A program made the position numbers and the translations under genes. From NCBI RefSeq assembly GCF_943912385.1, contig NZ_CALTTY010000015.1, forward strand, positions 1 through 39,757: 39,757 nt of DNA, given 5' to 3'. This stretch comes from an uncultured Anaerococcus sp. (lineage in GTDB: Bacteria; Bacillota; Clostridia; Tissierellales; Peptoniphilaceae). Shown piece after piece: positions 32,296 to 39,757 of the stretch (the first letter of the stretch is position 1; each line of letters begins with the position of its first letter). The notes beneath the pieces were generated by a model that worked only from the letters and a program-made list of their open reading frames with translations, was not told where the DNA came from and ran no database searches.

Positions 32296-35200
32296 ATGAC
32301 AATTACAAGAGCAAAGAAAACTATGGATGGAAATACAGCTGCGGCTCATATTTCCTATGCTTTTACAGAAGTAGCTACAATATTTCCTATAACCCCATCT
32401 TCACCAATGCCAGAAAGTGTTGATGTTTGGGCGTCAAATGGTAGGAAAAATGTTTTTGGTAAAGAAGTCATTGTTAAAGAAATGCAATCAGAAGGTGGAG
32501 CTGCTGGTTCTATGCACGGTGCGCTTGGAGCAGGTGCTTTAACTACTACATATTCATCAAGCCAGGGGCTTTTACTAATGATTCCAAATCTTTACAAAAT
32601 CGCTGGTGAACGTTTACCTGGGGTCTTCCACGTTGCAGCAAGAACTCTTGCAACTCACGCTCTTTCAATATATGGTGATCATTCTGACGTTATGAGTGTA
32701 AGGCAAACTGGAGTAGCTATGCTTGCAGCAAACTCTGTTCAAGAAGTTATGGATCTTGGTGCAGTTGCCCACCTTGCTTCTATAAAGGCTAGGGTTCCTT
32801 TCCTACACTTCTTTGACGGATTTAGAACAAGTCATGAAATTCAAAAAATAGATGTCTGGGATTACAAAGACCTAGCACCACTAGTTGATTATGATGCTGT
32901 TAAGAAGTTTAAAAACACTTCTTTAAATCCAGAAAGACCAAAAACTATGGGTACAGCCCAAAAAAACATTTTCTTCCAAGCTACTGAGGCTTCTAATCCT
33001 ATATATGATAAGCTTCCTAGCATAGTAGAAGACTACATGAATGAAATAAATAAGCTAATAGGTAGTGATTATGGCTTATTTAATTATTATGGTGATAAGG
33101 AAGCTGACAGAATCTTAGTTGCTATGGGATCTGTTTGCCAAACTATTAGAGAAACTATAGATGAATTAAGAGAAAAAGGCGAAAAAGTTGGCTTAGTTGA
33201 AGTTCATCTCTATAGACCATTCTCAAAATCTCATTTATTAAAGGTTATCCCAAAAACAGTAAAGAAAATTGGAGTTCTTGATAGGACTAAGGAAAAGGGA
33301 TCAGATGGTGAACCACTATATAAGGATGTTGTTACAGCTTACTATGGTGTGGAAGATAAGCCTGAAATTATAGGTGGTAGATTTGGTCTTGGATCAAAAG
33401 ATACCATACCAGCAGATGTAGAAGCTGCCTTTGACAACCTTAAAGATGAGATGAAAGAAGATTTCACTCTAGCAATTTGCGACGACCTCACCCATAAATC
33501 TTTAGATAGAACTGATTTAAGAATCAGACACGAAGGTCAGTCAAGATGTAAGTTTTGGGGATTTGGTTCTGATGGAACCGTTGGAGCTAACAAGGAAGCT
33601 ATAAAAATCATTGGTGACAATACCGATATGTATGTTCAAGCTTACTTCGACTATGATTCTAAAAAATCTGGTGGATTGACTGTATCTCACTTGAGATTTG
33701 GTAAGGACCCTATTCTATCAACATACTTACTTGATGAGGCTGATTTTATATCTTGCTCAAAACAAGCCTATGTATTTAATTATGACCTTCTAGAAGGGCT
33801 AAAGGATGAAGGTATATTCTTATTAAATACCGTATGGTCTAAGGAAGATTTAGAAAAACACCTTCCAGGATCTATGAAAAGATACCTTGCCGAACATAAG
33901 ATTAACTTCTATATATTAGATGCAAGCCACATTGCAGAAGAAATTGGTCTAGGATCAAGAACAAATATGATTATGCAGTCAGCCTTCTTTAACCTAACCA
34001 AGGTTATAGATACTGATGATGCAATGAAATACCTAAAAGATTCTATAATAAAATCTTATGGCCACAAGGGTGAAGACATTGTAGCTATGAACCACAAGGC
34101 TGTAGATATGGGTGCAAGTGCCTATGAAAAAGTTGAAATACCTGAAGCTTGGCTAGAAGCAGAGGCTGAAGATAAGAAGGATATTGACCTTCCTGACTTC
34201 ATTAAGAATATAGTTAAACCAATGGAAGAACAAAAAGAAGATGAAATTCCAGTATCAGCCTTCAAAGATATAGACAATGGTGAATGGGAAACAGCAACAA
34301 CCCAATACGAAAAGAGGGGAGTAGCGCTAAATGTTCCACAATGGCAAATAGATAAGTGTATCCAATGTAACCAATGTTCCTTTGTATGCCCACACGCTGT
34401 TATTAGACCATTCCTAGTAACAGAAGACGAAAAAGCAAATGCTCCAGAAGGTTTTGAAACTAAAAAAGCAATCGGTAAAGGCATGGATGGATATGAATTT
34501 AGAATTCAAATCTCACCACTTGACTGTACAGGTTGTGGTAACTGTGCTGACATTTGTCCAGCCCCAGAAAAAGCTCTTCTTATGAAACCATTTGAAGAAG
34601 AGGTAGAAAAAGAAAAAGATAACTGGACCTATGCACACGAAGTTGTTGGATATAAAGAAGATGTAATGGATGATTCTTCTCTTAAGGGAAGCCAATTTAA
34701 GAGACCTCTACTTGAGTTCTCAGGAGCATGTGCAGGTTGTGGTGAAACCCCATACGCAACTGTAGTTACTCAGCTATTTGGTGATAGGATGCTAATAGCA
34801 AACGCTTCTGGTTGTTCATCAATCTGGGGAGCAAGTGCACCATCAGTATCTTATGCTAAAAACTGTGAAGGTAAGGGTCCATCTTGGGCGAACTCACTTT
34901 TCGAAGATAATGCTGAGTATGGTTATGGTATGAAACTTGCAAGCGACTCAAATAAATACTTACTTGAAGTATATATGAAAGATTTCTTAGACCTTAAATT
35001 GGATAGTCCATTTAACCAAGCGTTTACAAATTGGTTAGATAATAATGATGATGTAAGAGGATCTAAGGAAGCTACAGCTGAGATATTAAATCTTAAAGAT
35101 GAAGTTGTAGATAATGAAGAAGGAAAAGACCTTCTAGCAAAAATATTTGACCTTAAAGATTATTTAATCAAAAAATCAATTTGGATATTTGGTGGTGACG

Positions 35201-35820
35201 GTTGGTCATATGATATAGGCTACGGTGGTGTAGACCACGTACTAGCTAGTGGAGAAGACGTTAATATACTTGTATTTGACACCGAAGTATATTCTAATAC
35301 AGGTGGCCAAAGTTCAAAGGCAACACCACTTGCAGCTGTAGCACAATTTGCTGCATCTGGTAAAAAAGTCAGAAAGAAAGATCTTGGTCTTATGCTTTCA
35401 ACCTATGGTTATATTTATGTAGCACAAGTTGCAATGGGTGCAAATCAAAACCAATGCTTAAAGGCTATAAGAGAAGCTGAAAGTTATGATGGCCCATCAA
35501 TAGTAATAGCCTATGCACCATGTATTAACCATGGTATCAGGGTAGGTATGGGTAAATCACAATACAGAGAAAAACAAGCTGTAGATGCTGGTTACTGGCA
35601 CTTATGGAGATATGACCCAAGATTAGAAGATGAAGGCAAAAATCCATTCCAGCTTGATAGTAAGGAGCCAACAGAATCCTTCCAAGAGTTTATCCAAGGT
35701 GAGGTGAGGTACTCTTCACTAAAGAGGGCCTTCCCAGAAACTGCAGATGAGCTGTACGAAGAAGCAGAAAAAGCTGCAAAAACTAGGTATAACACTTATA
35801 GAAGACTTGCAGGAAAATAA
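32296..35820 (+). CDS. nifJ: Pyruvate:ferredoxin (flavodoxin) oxidoreductase, copy 1
   Basis: A 1174-residue single-chain PFOR that converts pyruvate and CoA to acetyl-CoA and CO2 and passes electrons to ferredoxin. Domain I opens TMDGNTAAAHISYAFTEV with ITPSSPMPE, where pyruvate binds; EGQSRCKFWGFGSDGTVGAN marks domain II. The ferredoxin-like domain carries two 4Fe-4S sites, CIQCNQCSFVCP (from Cys688) and CTGCGNCADICP (from Cys744). The C-terminal TPP domain has ACAGCGETPY (from Cys812, near the third cluster), GGDGWSYDIG and YSNTGGQSSK, and the last cluster Cys is in YAPCINHG. All cofactor residues are intact. The gene has its own promoter and terminator. Copy 2, three quarters to four fifths identical by eye, lies 320 nt downstream. 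Confidence 0.96.
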   Translation: MTITRAKKTMDGNTAAAHISYAFTEVATIFPITPSSPMPESVDVWASNGRKNVFGKEVIVKEMQSEGGAAGSMHGALGAGALTTTYSSSQGLLLMIPNLYKIAGERLPGVFHVAARTLATHALSIYGDHSDVMSVRQTGVAMLAANSVQEVMDLGAVAHLASIKARVPFLHFFDGFRTSHEIQKIDVWDYKDLAPLVDYDAVKKFKNTSLNPERPKTMGTAQKNIFFQATEASNPIYDKLPSIVEDYMNEINKLIGSDYGLFNYYGDKEADRILVAMGSVCQTIRETIDELREKGEKVGLVEVHLYRPFSKSHLLKVIPKTVKKIGVLDRTKEKGSDGEPLYKDVVTAYYGVEDKPEIIGGRFGLGSKDTIPADVEAAFDNLKDEMKEDFTLAICDDLTHKSLDRTDLRIRHEGQSRCKFWGFGSDGTVGANKEAIKIIGDNTDMYVQAYFDYDSKKSGGLTVSHLRFGKDPILSTYLLDEADFISCSKQAYVFNYDLLEGLKDEGIFLLNTVWSKEDLEKHLPGSMKRYLAEHKINFYILDASHIAEEIGLGSRTNMIMQSAFFNLTKVIDTDDAMKYLKDSIIKSYGHKGEDIVAMNHKAVDMGASAYEKVEIPEAWLEAEAEDKKDIDLPDFIKNIVKPMEEQKEDEIPVSAFKDIDNGEWETATTQYEKRGVALNVPQWQIDKCIQCNQCSFVCPHAVIRPFLVTEDEKANAPEGFETKKAIGKGMDGYEFRIQISPLDCTGCGNCADICPAPEKALLMKPFEEEVEKEKDNWTYAHEVVGYKEDVMDDSSLKGSQFKRPLLEFSGACAGCGETPYATVVTQLFGDRMLIANASGCSSIWGASAPSVSYAKNCEGKGPSWANSLFEDNAEYGYGMKLASDSNKYLLEVYMKDFLDLKLDSPFNQAFTNWLDNNDDVRGSKEATAEILNLKDEVVDNEEGKDLLAKIFDLKDYLIKKSIWIFGGDGWSYDIGYGGVDHVLASGEDVNILVFDTEVYSNTGGQSSKATPLAAVAQFAASGKKVRKKDLGLMLSTYGYIYVAQVAMGANQNQCLKAIREAESYDGPSIVIAYAPCINHGIRVGMGKSQYREKQAVDAGYWHLWRYDPRLEDEGKNPFQLDSKEPTESFQEFIQGEVRYSSLKRAFPETADELYEEAEKAAKTRYNTYRRLAGK

Positions 35821-35835
35821 TTTTTATATTGACTA

Positions 35836-35869
35836 AAGAGGCAGGCTGAGGCTTGCTTCTTTTTTTTTA
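35836..35869 (+). terminator. Terminator between the two nifJ copies
   Basis: GAGGCAGGC (35838-35846) pairs with GCTTGCTTC (35851-35859; two G-U) around TGAG, followed by T9. It makes the two nifJ copies separate transcription units. Confidence 0.8.
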
Positions 35870-36140
35870 TAATTATTTTTAAAAAGATACTGCGATAATA
35901 GTTTTAACGATAATATATTATCAATAAGTATATTTATTCAATAGCCAATAAGATGCCTTATTATCAAATCATTAAGTTGGCAAGCTATAAGGCTTGAATT
36001 TAAGCGGATCTAAATATTAAAACTTATAAAAACGAATAAAAAATGAAAAAACCATGAAATTGCTTGACAAAAATAAAAAAATTATTTATACTTATATTAG
36101 TGTTAACGATAATTGCTTATTATTATTTTAGGAGGTCTAG
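35870..36140 (+). promoter_or_regulatory. Regulatory region of the second nifJ copy
   Basis: No gene is present. The region holds a strong promoter, TTGACA (36064-36069), 17 nt, TATACT (36087-36092). The 11-mer TTAACGATAAT occurs at 35904-35914 and 36103-36113; the second copy is about where transcription should begin. The first copy is part of GATAATATATTATC (35909-35922), a perfect 14-bp palindrome resembling a Fur box core (GATAAT-n-ATTATC) with one extra centre base, and has a 9/11 inverted partner at 35917-35927. Another CGATAAT lies at 35893-35899. CAAGC (35979-35983) and GCTTG (35991-35995) can form a small hairpin. Regulator identity is inference. Confidence 0.55.
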
Positions 36141-39100
36141 ATGACAATTACTAGAGCAATGAAGACAATGGATGGTAATACAGCAGCAGCGCACGTATCT
36201 TATGCGTTTACTGATGTATCTACTATATATCCAATCACCCCTTCTTCACCAATGCCAGAAAGCGTTGATGTTTGGGCGGCAAACGGACGTAAAAACTTAT
36301 TTGGTAAAGAAGTACAAGTTAAAGAGTTACAATCAGAAGCAGGTGCAGCAGGAGCTATGCACGGTTCCCTTGCAGCAGGAGCACTAACAAGTACATATAC
36401 AGCAAGTCAGGGTCTATTACTTATGATTCCTAACATGTATAAGATTGCTGGAGAAAGATTACCAGGTGTATTCCACGTTTCTGCAAGAACAGTAGCAACA
36501 CATGCCCTATCAATCTACGGCGACCATTCAGACGTAATGGCAGCAAGACAAACAGGTTGTGCTATGCTTGTTACAAACTCAGTTCAAGAAGTAATGGACT
36601 TATCACCAGTAGCTCACTTAGCATCTATTGAAGGTAGACTGCCATTTATCAACTTCTTTGATGGATTTAGAACAAGTCACGAAATTCAAAAAGTTGAAGT
36701 TTGGGACTACAAAGATCTTGCTCCAATGCTTGACTTTGAAGCAGTAGAAGAATTCAAAAATGCATCATTAAACCCTGAAAGACCAAAACACATGGGTACA
36801 GCAGAAAAGAATATCTTCTTCCAAAGAACAGAAGCAAGTAATACTGCTTACAAAGATATCGTTGGTATAGTAGAAAACTACATGAACCAAATCAATGAAA
36901 AAATTGGTACTGACTACGGTCTATTTAATTACTACGGTGCTGACGATGCAGAAAATATTATTATAGCAATGGGTTCAGTATGTCAAGCAGCTAGAGAAAC
37001 AATCGATGTTCTTCTAGAAGAAGGCAGAAAAGTTGGTATGGTAGAAGTTCACCTTTACAGACCATTCTCAGCTGAACACCTATTAAAAGCTATCCCAGCA
37101 TCAGTTAAGAAAATCGCTGTTCTTGATAGAACAAAAGAAAAGGGCGCAATCGGTAGCCCACTATACCTTGATGTAAAAGCAAGCTACTATGATCAAGAAG
37201 AAAGACCACTAATCATTGGTGGTATCTACGGATTATCATCAAAGGATACAATCCCTGCAGATATCAAGGCAGTATATGACAACCTCGACCAAGATGAACC
37301 AAAACATGAATTTACATTATCAATCACAGATGATGTTACTAACAAGTCTCTACCAAGAGATGACTTTAAAGTTAGACAAGAAGGTACAAGCAGATGTAAA
37401 TTCTGGGGATTCGGTTCTGACGGTACTGTAGGTGCTAACAAACAAGCTATAAAAATAATCGGTGACAATACAGACATGTATGCACAAGGTTATTTTGACT
37501 ATGACTCTAAAAAATCAGGTGGTTTAACTGTATCTCACTTAAGATTCGGTGAAGAACCAATCCTATCAACATACCTACTTGACGAAGCTGACTTTATCTC
37601 ATGTTCAAAACAAGCTTACGTTAATCAATATGACCTACTTGATGGTATTAAAGAAGGTGGTACCTTCTTACTAAATACAGTTTGGTCAGAAGATGAACTT
37701 GAAGAATACTTACCAGCTAATATGAAAAGAGTTCTAGCTGAAAAGAATGTAAACTTCTACATCATAGATGCAAGTCATATAGCTCAAAATATAGGCCTTG
37801 GTGGAAGAACAAATATGATTATGCAATCAGCATTCTTTAACCTAACAAAGGTTATACCAGTTGAAGATGCTGTTAAATTCCTAAAAGAATCTATTGTTAA
37901 TTCCTACGGCCACAAAGGTGAAGACATTGTCAACATGAACTACAAAGCAGTTGATGAAGGTCTTAATGCACCAATTAAAGTTGATGTTCCAGCTGAATGG
38001 AAAGATGCTGTTGATGAAGAAAAAGAAGAAAAAGAACTTCCAGAATTCATTAAAAACATTGTTAAACCAATGCTTGAACAAAAAGAAGATGACATTCCAG
38101 TATCTGCATTTACAGGTATTGAAAATGGTGAATTCGAATCAGGTACAACTCAATACGAAAAAAGAGGTATAGCTCTTACAGTTCCAGAATGGCAAATAGA
38201 TAAATGTATCCAATGTAACCAATGTTCATTTGTTTGTCCACACGCTGTAATAAGACCATTCCTAGTAACCGAAGATGAAAAAGCAAATGCTCCAGAAGGT
38301 TTTGAAACTAAAAAAGCAATCGGTAAAGGCATGGATGGATATGAATTTAGAATTCAAGTATCTCCACTAGACTGTACAGGTTGTGGTAACTGTGCTGACA
38401 CATGCCCAGCTCCAGAAAAAGCTCTACTAATGAAGCCATTTGCTGAAGAAGTTAAAAAAGAAAAAGATAACTGGACTTACGCACATGAAGTTGTTGGTTA
38501 CAAAGAAGATGTTATGGATGATATGACACTTAAGGGAAGCCAATTCAAACAACCACTATTTGAATTCTCAGGTGCATGTGCAGGTTGTGGTGAAACTCCA
38601 TATGCTAGACTAATCACTCAACTTTACGGTGATAGAATGTATATAGCTAACGCTACTGGTTGTTCTTCAATCTGGGGAGCTAGTGCACCAGCTATGTCAT
38701 ACACAAAGAACCTTGCATCAGGTAAGGGTCCAGCTTGGGGTAACTCACTATTTGAAGATGCTGCTGAATACGGATATGGTATGAAACTTGCAGCTGAAGC
38801 AAATACACTTCTTCTAGAAGAAAACATGAATAAATTCCTTGATCTTGGTCTAGAATCTGGCTACAATGATGCATTTAAAGCATGGATTGAAGGAAAAGAT
38901 GATGTTAAAGCTTCTAAGGAAGCAACAGCAGCTATCCTAAATATTAATGAAGATATTGAAGGCGAAGAAGCTAATAAATATCTAAACAGCGTTCTTAAAC
39001 TAAAAGACTACATGATTAAAAAATCTGTATGGATCTTTGGTGGTGACGGATGGAGCTACGATATCGGATTTGGCGGTGTAGACCACGTACTTGCAAGTGG

Positions 39101-39668
39101 TGAAAACATCAATATCTTCGTATTCGATACAGAAGTTTACTCTAACACAGGTGGACAAAGTTCTAAGGCTACACCACTTTCAGCAGTAGCGCAATTCGCT
39201 GCAGCTGGTAAGAAAGTTAGAAAGAAAGACCTTGGTCTAATGATGACTTCATATGGTTATGTCTATGTAGCTCAAGTAGCTATGGGTGCTAACCAAAACC
39301 AAACTCTAAAAGCAATTAAAGAAGCTGAAAGCTATGATGGACCATCTATCATAATCGCTTATGCTCCATGTATTAACCACGGTATCAGAATTGGTATGGG
39401 TAAATCACAATACAGAGAAAAACAAGCTGTAGAAGCTGGTTACTGGCACTTATGGAGATTTGACCCAAGACTTGCTGACGAGGGTAAAAATCCATTCCAA
39501 CTTGACTCTAAGGAACCATCTGGATCATTCCAAGAATTTATCCAAGGTGAGGTAAGATACTCTTCACTTAAGAGATCATTCCCAGAAACAGCTGACGAGC
39601 TTTATCAACAAGCTGAAAAAGCTGCTAAGGAAAGATACGAAGCTTACAGAAAATTAGCAAATAAATAA
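36141..39668 (+). CDS. nifJ: Pyruvate:ferredoxin (flavodoxin) oxidoreductase, copy 2
   Basis: A 1175-residue PFOR paralogue with the same domain order and all cofactor residues of copy 1: ITPSSPMPE, CIQCNQCSFVCP, CTGCGNCADTCP, ACAGCGETPY, GGDGWSYDIG and NTGGQSSK. Differences cluster in domain I and in the acidic stretch around residues 610-670. Codon choice is more uniform than in copy 1 (for example AGA for nearly all Arg, hardly any AGG, and many CCA, GGT and GCA), the style of a highly expressed gene. The ATG follows TTAGGAGG, a perfect ribosome site. Its own strong promoter and palindromic upstream sites suggest separate control. An 81-bp tract (38277-38357) is base-for-base identical to copy 1. 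No clear terminator follows. Confidence 0.96.
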   Translation: MTITRAMKTMDGNTAAAHVSYAFTDVSTIYPITPSSPMPESVDVWAANGRKNLFGKEVQVKELQSEAGAAGAMHGSLAAGALTSTYTASQGLLLMIPNMYKIAGERLPGVFHVSARTVATHALSIYGDHSDVMAARQTGCAMLVTNSVQEVMDLSPVAHLASIEGRLPFINFFDGFRTSHEIQKVEVWDYKDLAPMLDFEAVEEFKNASLNPERPKHMGTAEKNIFFQRTEASNTAYKDIVGIVENYMNQINEKIGTDYGLFNYYGADDAENIIIAMGSVCQAARETIDVLLEEGRKVGMVEVHLYRPFSAEHLLKAIPASVKKIAVLDRTKEKGAIGSPLYLDVKASYYDQEERPLIIGGIYGLSSKDTIPADIKAVYDNLDQDEPKHEFTLSITDDVTNKSLPRDDFKVRQEGTSRCKFWGFGSDGTVGANKQAIKIIGDNTDMYAQGYFDYDSKKSGGLTVSHLRFGEEPILSTYLLDEADFISCSKQAYVNQYDLLDGIKEGGTFLLNTVWSEDELEEYLPANMKRVLAEKNVNFYIIDASHIAQNIGLGGRTNMIMQSAFFNLTKVIPVEDAVKFLKESIVNSYGHKGEDIVNMNYKAVDEGLNAPIKVDVPAEWKDAVDEEKEEKELPEFIKNIVKPMLEQKEDDIPVSAFTGIENGEFESGTTQYEKRGIALTVPEWQIDKCIQCNQCSFVCPHAVIRPFLVTEDEKANAPEGFETKKAIGKGMDGYEFRIQVSPLDCTGCGNCADTCPAPEKALLMKPFAEEVKKEKDNWTYAHEVVGYKEDVMDDMTLKGSQFKQPLFEFSGACAGCGETPYARLITQLYGDRMYIANATGCSSIWGASAPAMSYTKNLASGKGPAWGNSLFEDAAEYGYGMKLAAEANTLLLEENMNKFLDLGLESGYNDAFKAWIEGKDDVKASKEATAAILNINEDIEGEEANKYLNSVLKLKDYMIKKSVWIFGGDGWSYDIGFGGVDHVLASGENINIFVFDTEVYSNTGGQSSKATPLSAVAQFAAAGKKVRKKDLGLMMTSYGYVYVAQVAMGANQNQTLKAIKEAESYDGPSIIIAYAPCINHGIRIGMGKSQYREKQAVEAGYWHLWRFDPRLADEGKNPFQLDSKEPSGSFQEFIQGEVRYSSLKRSFPETADELYQQAEKAAKERYEAYRKLANK

Positions 39669-39690
39669 TATATAAAATAAATAATATATA
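39659..39690 (+). repeat. Perfect 16-bp tandem duplication at the nifJ stop codon
   Basis: AAATAAATAATATATA occurs twice back to back (39659-39674 and 39675-39690). The nifJ stop codon (39666-39668) is inside the first copy, so the duplication leaves the protein unchanged. It may come from replication slippage in AT-rich DNA. Confidence 0.8.
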
Positions 39691-39703
39691 AGCAAGGAAA
39701 AAT

Positions 39704-39757
39704 GGCTCTTTGTCAAATAGTGTTGGTAAATAAAAATCAACCAAATTCTTAACCAGG
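39704..39757 (+). mobile_element. Possible terminal end of an ISL3-like insertion sequence
   Basis: The last 54 bases begin GGCTCTTTGTCAAATAGTG, which resembles, from memory, the terminal inverted repeats of ISL3-family elements in Firmicutes, followed by a stretch like the untranslated edge before a transposase. No transposase or second repeat is inside the window, so neither the family nor the insertion can be confirmed. A 16-codon frame from ATG 39702 is probably incidental. Confidence 0.35.

Noticed and set aside
34122..34484. 120-residue minus-strand frame inside the first nifJ, and the matching 60-residue frame in the second copy
   Set aside because: Antisense shadow of a strongly coded PFOR domain; it appears in both copies only because the coding strand is conserved, and has no ribosome site.
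1..39757. CRISPR array, tRNA or rRNA genes
   Set aside because: No regularly spaced repeats of 23-47 bp and no tRNA-like cloverleaf with a TTCGA loop or rRNA segment were recognised on either strand.

Overview
The window is a chromosomal segment of a low-GC, anaerobic Firmicute. The AT-rich codon use, strong GGAGG ribosome sites, frequent TTG starts, amino-acid and nucleoside uptake genes and two pyruvate:ferredoxin oxidoreductases all fit the Peptoniphilaceae, most likely Anaerococcus or a close relative. That placement is inferred from gene content and style, not from a marker search. No rRNA, tRNA, CRISPR array or prophage was seen.

Layout. Positions 1-321 are a G/T-rich non-coding stretch. 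Positions 322-4800 are an accessory-looking block of small genes: a TIGR04076-like protein, a DUF1294 membrane protein with an internal duplication, a GNAT acetyltransferase, an XRE repressor with a repeated operator in its own promoter, a small unknown protein, a frame-broken double GNAT gene, a hotdog thioesterase, and a HEPN-like/nuclease-like gene cut by an in-frame stop. Positions 4900-13530 hold housekeeping and transport genes: an anchored EEP-family hydrolase, a YjjG-like HAD phosphatase, mgtE preceded by a 15-codon leader peptide and hairpin, a decayed membrane gene, leucyl aminopeptidase, a DUF503 protein, an ArsC/Spx-like reductase, brnQ and a DegV protein. Positions 13570-22000 hold trmB, a DUF4230 protein, an unlisted 43-residue membrane protein on the minus strand, a DUF1624 membrane protein, folC and a complete BMP-type nucleoside ABC importer (lipoprotein, double ATPase, two permeases). 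Positions 22030-32135 hold a short UvrD-like helicase, a nitroreductase, map, tdk-ychF (overlapping, minus strand), and the tightly packed run pepP-uvrC-hprK. Positions 32296-39668 hold two tandem full-length nifJ (PFOR) paralogues, each with its own promoter. The window ends with what may be the edge of an insertion sequence.

How the genes fit together. The segment suits an amino-acid- and nucleoside-scavenging anaerobe. BrnQ and three metallopeptidases (PepA, PepP, Map) handle branched-chain amino acids and peptides. The BMP importer, thymidine kinase and YjjG-like phosphatase handle nucleosides. PFOR turns pyruvate into acetyl-CoA and reduced ferredoxin, and HprK signals carbon status.

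Most notable observations: (1) a leader-peptide/hairpin arrangement in front of mgtE; (2) the nifJ pair, whose second copy has a separate promoter flanked by a Fur-like 14-bp palindrome and a repeated 11-mer, and which shares an 81-bp identical tract with the first copy; (3) the broken accessory genes at 2424-4792; (4) a small membrane protein at 14917-15048; (5) TrmB with Thr in place of the conserved Asp of its DPWPK motif; (6) a possible ATT start for the DUF503 gene. No multi-gene system that is clearly new was recognised.
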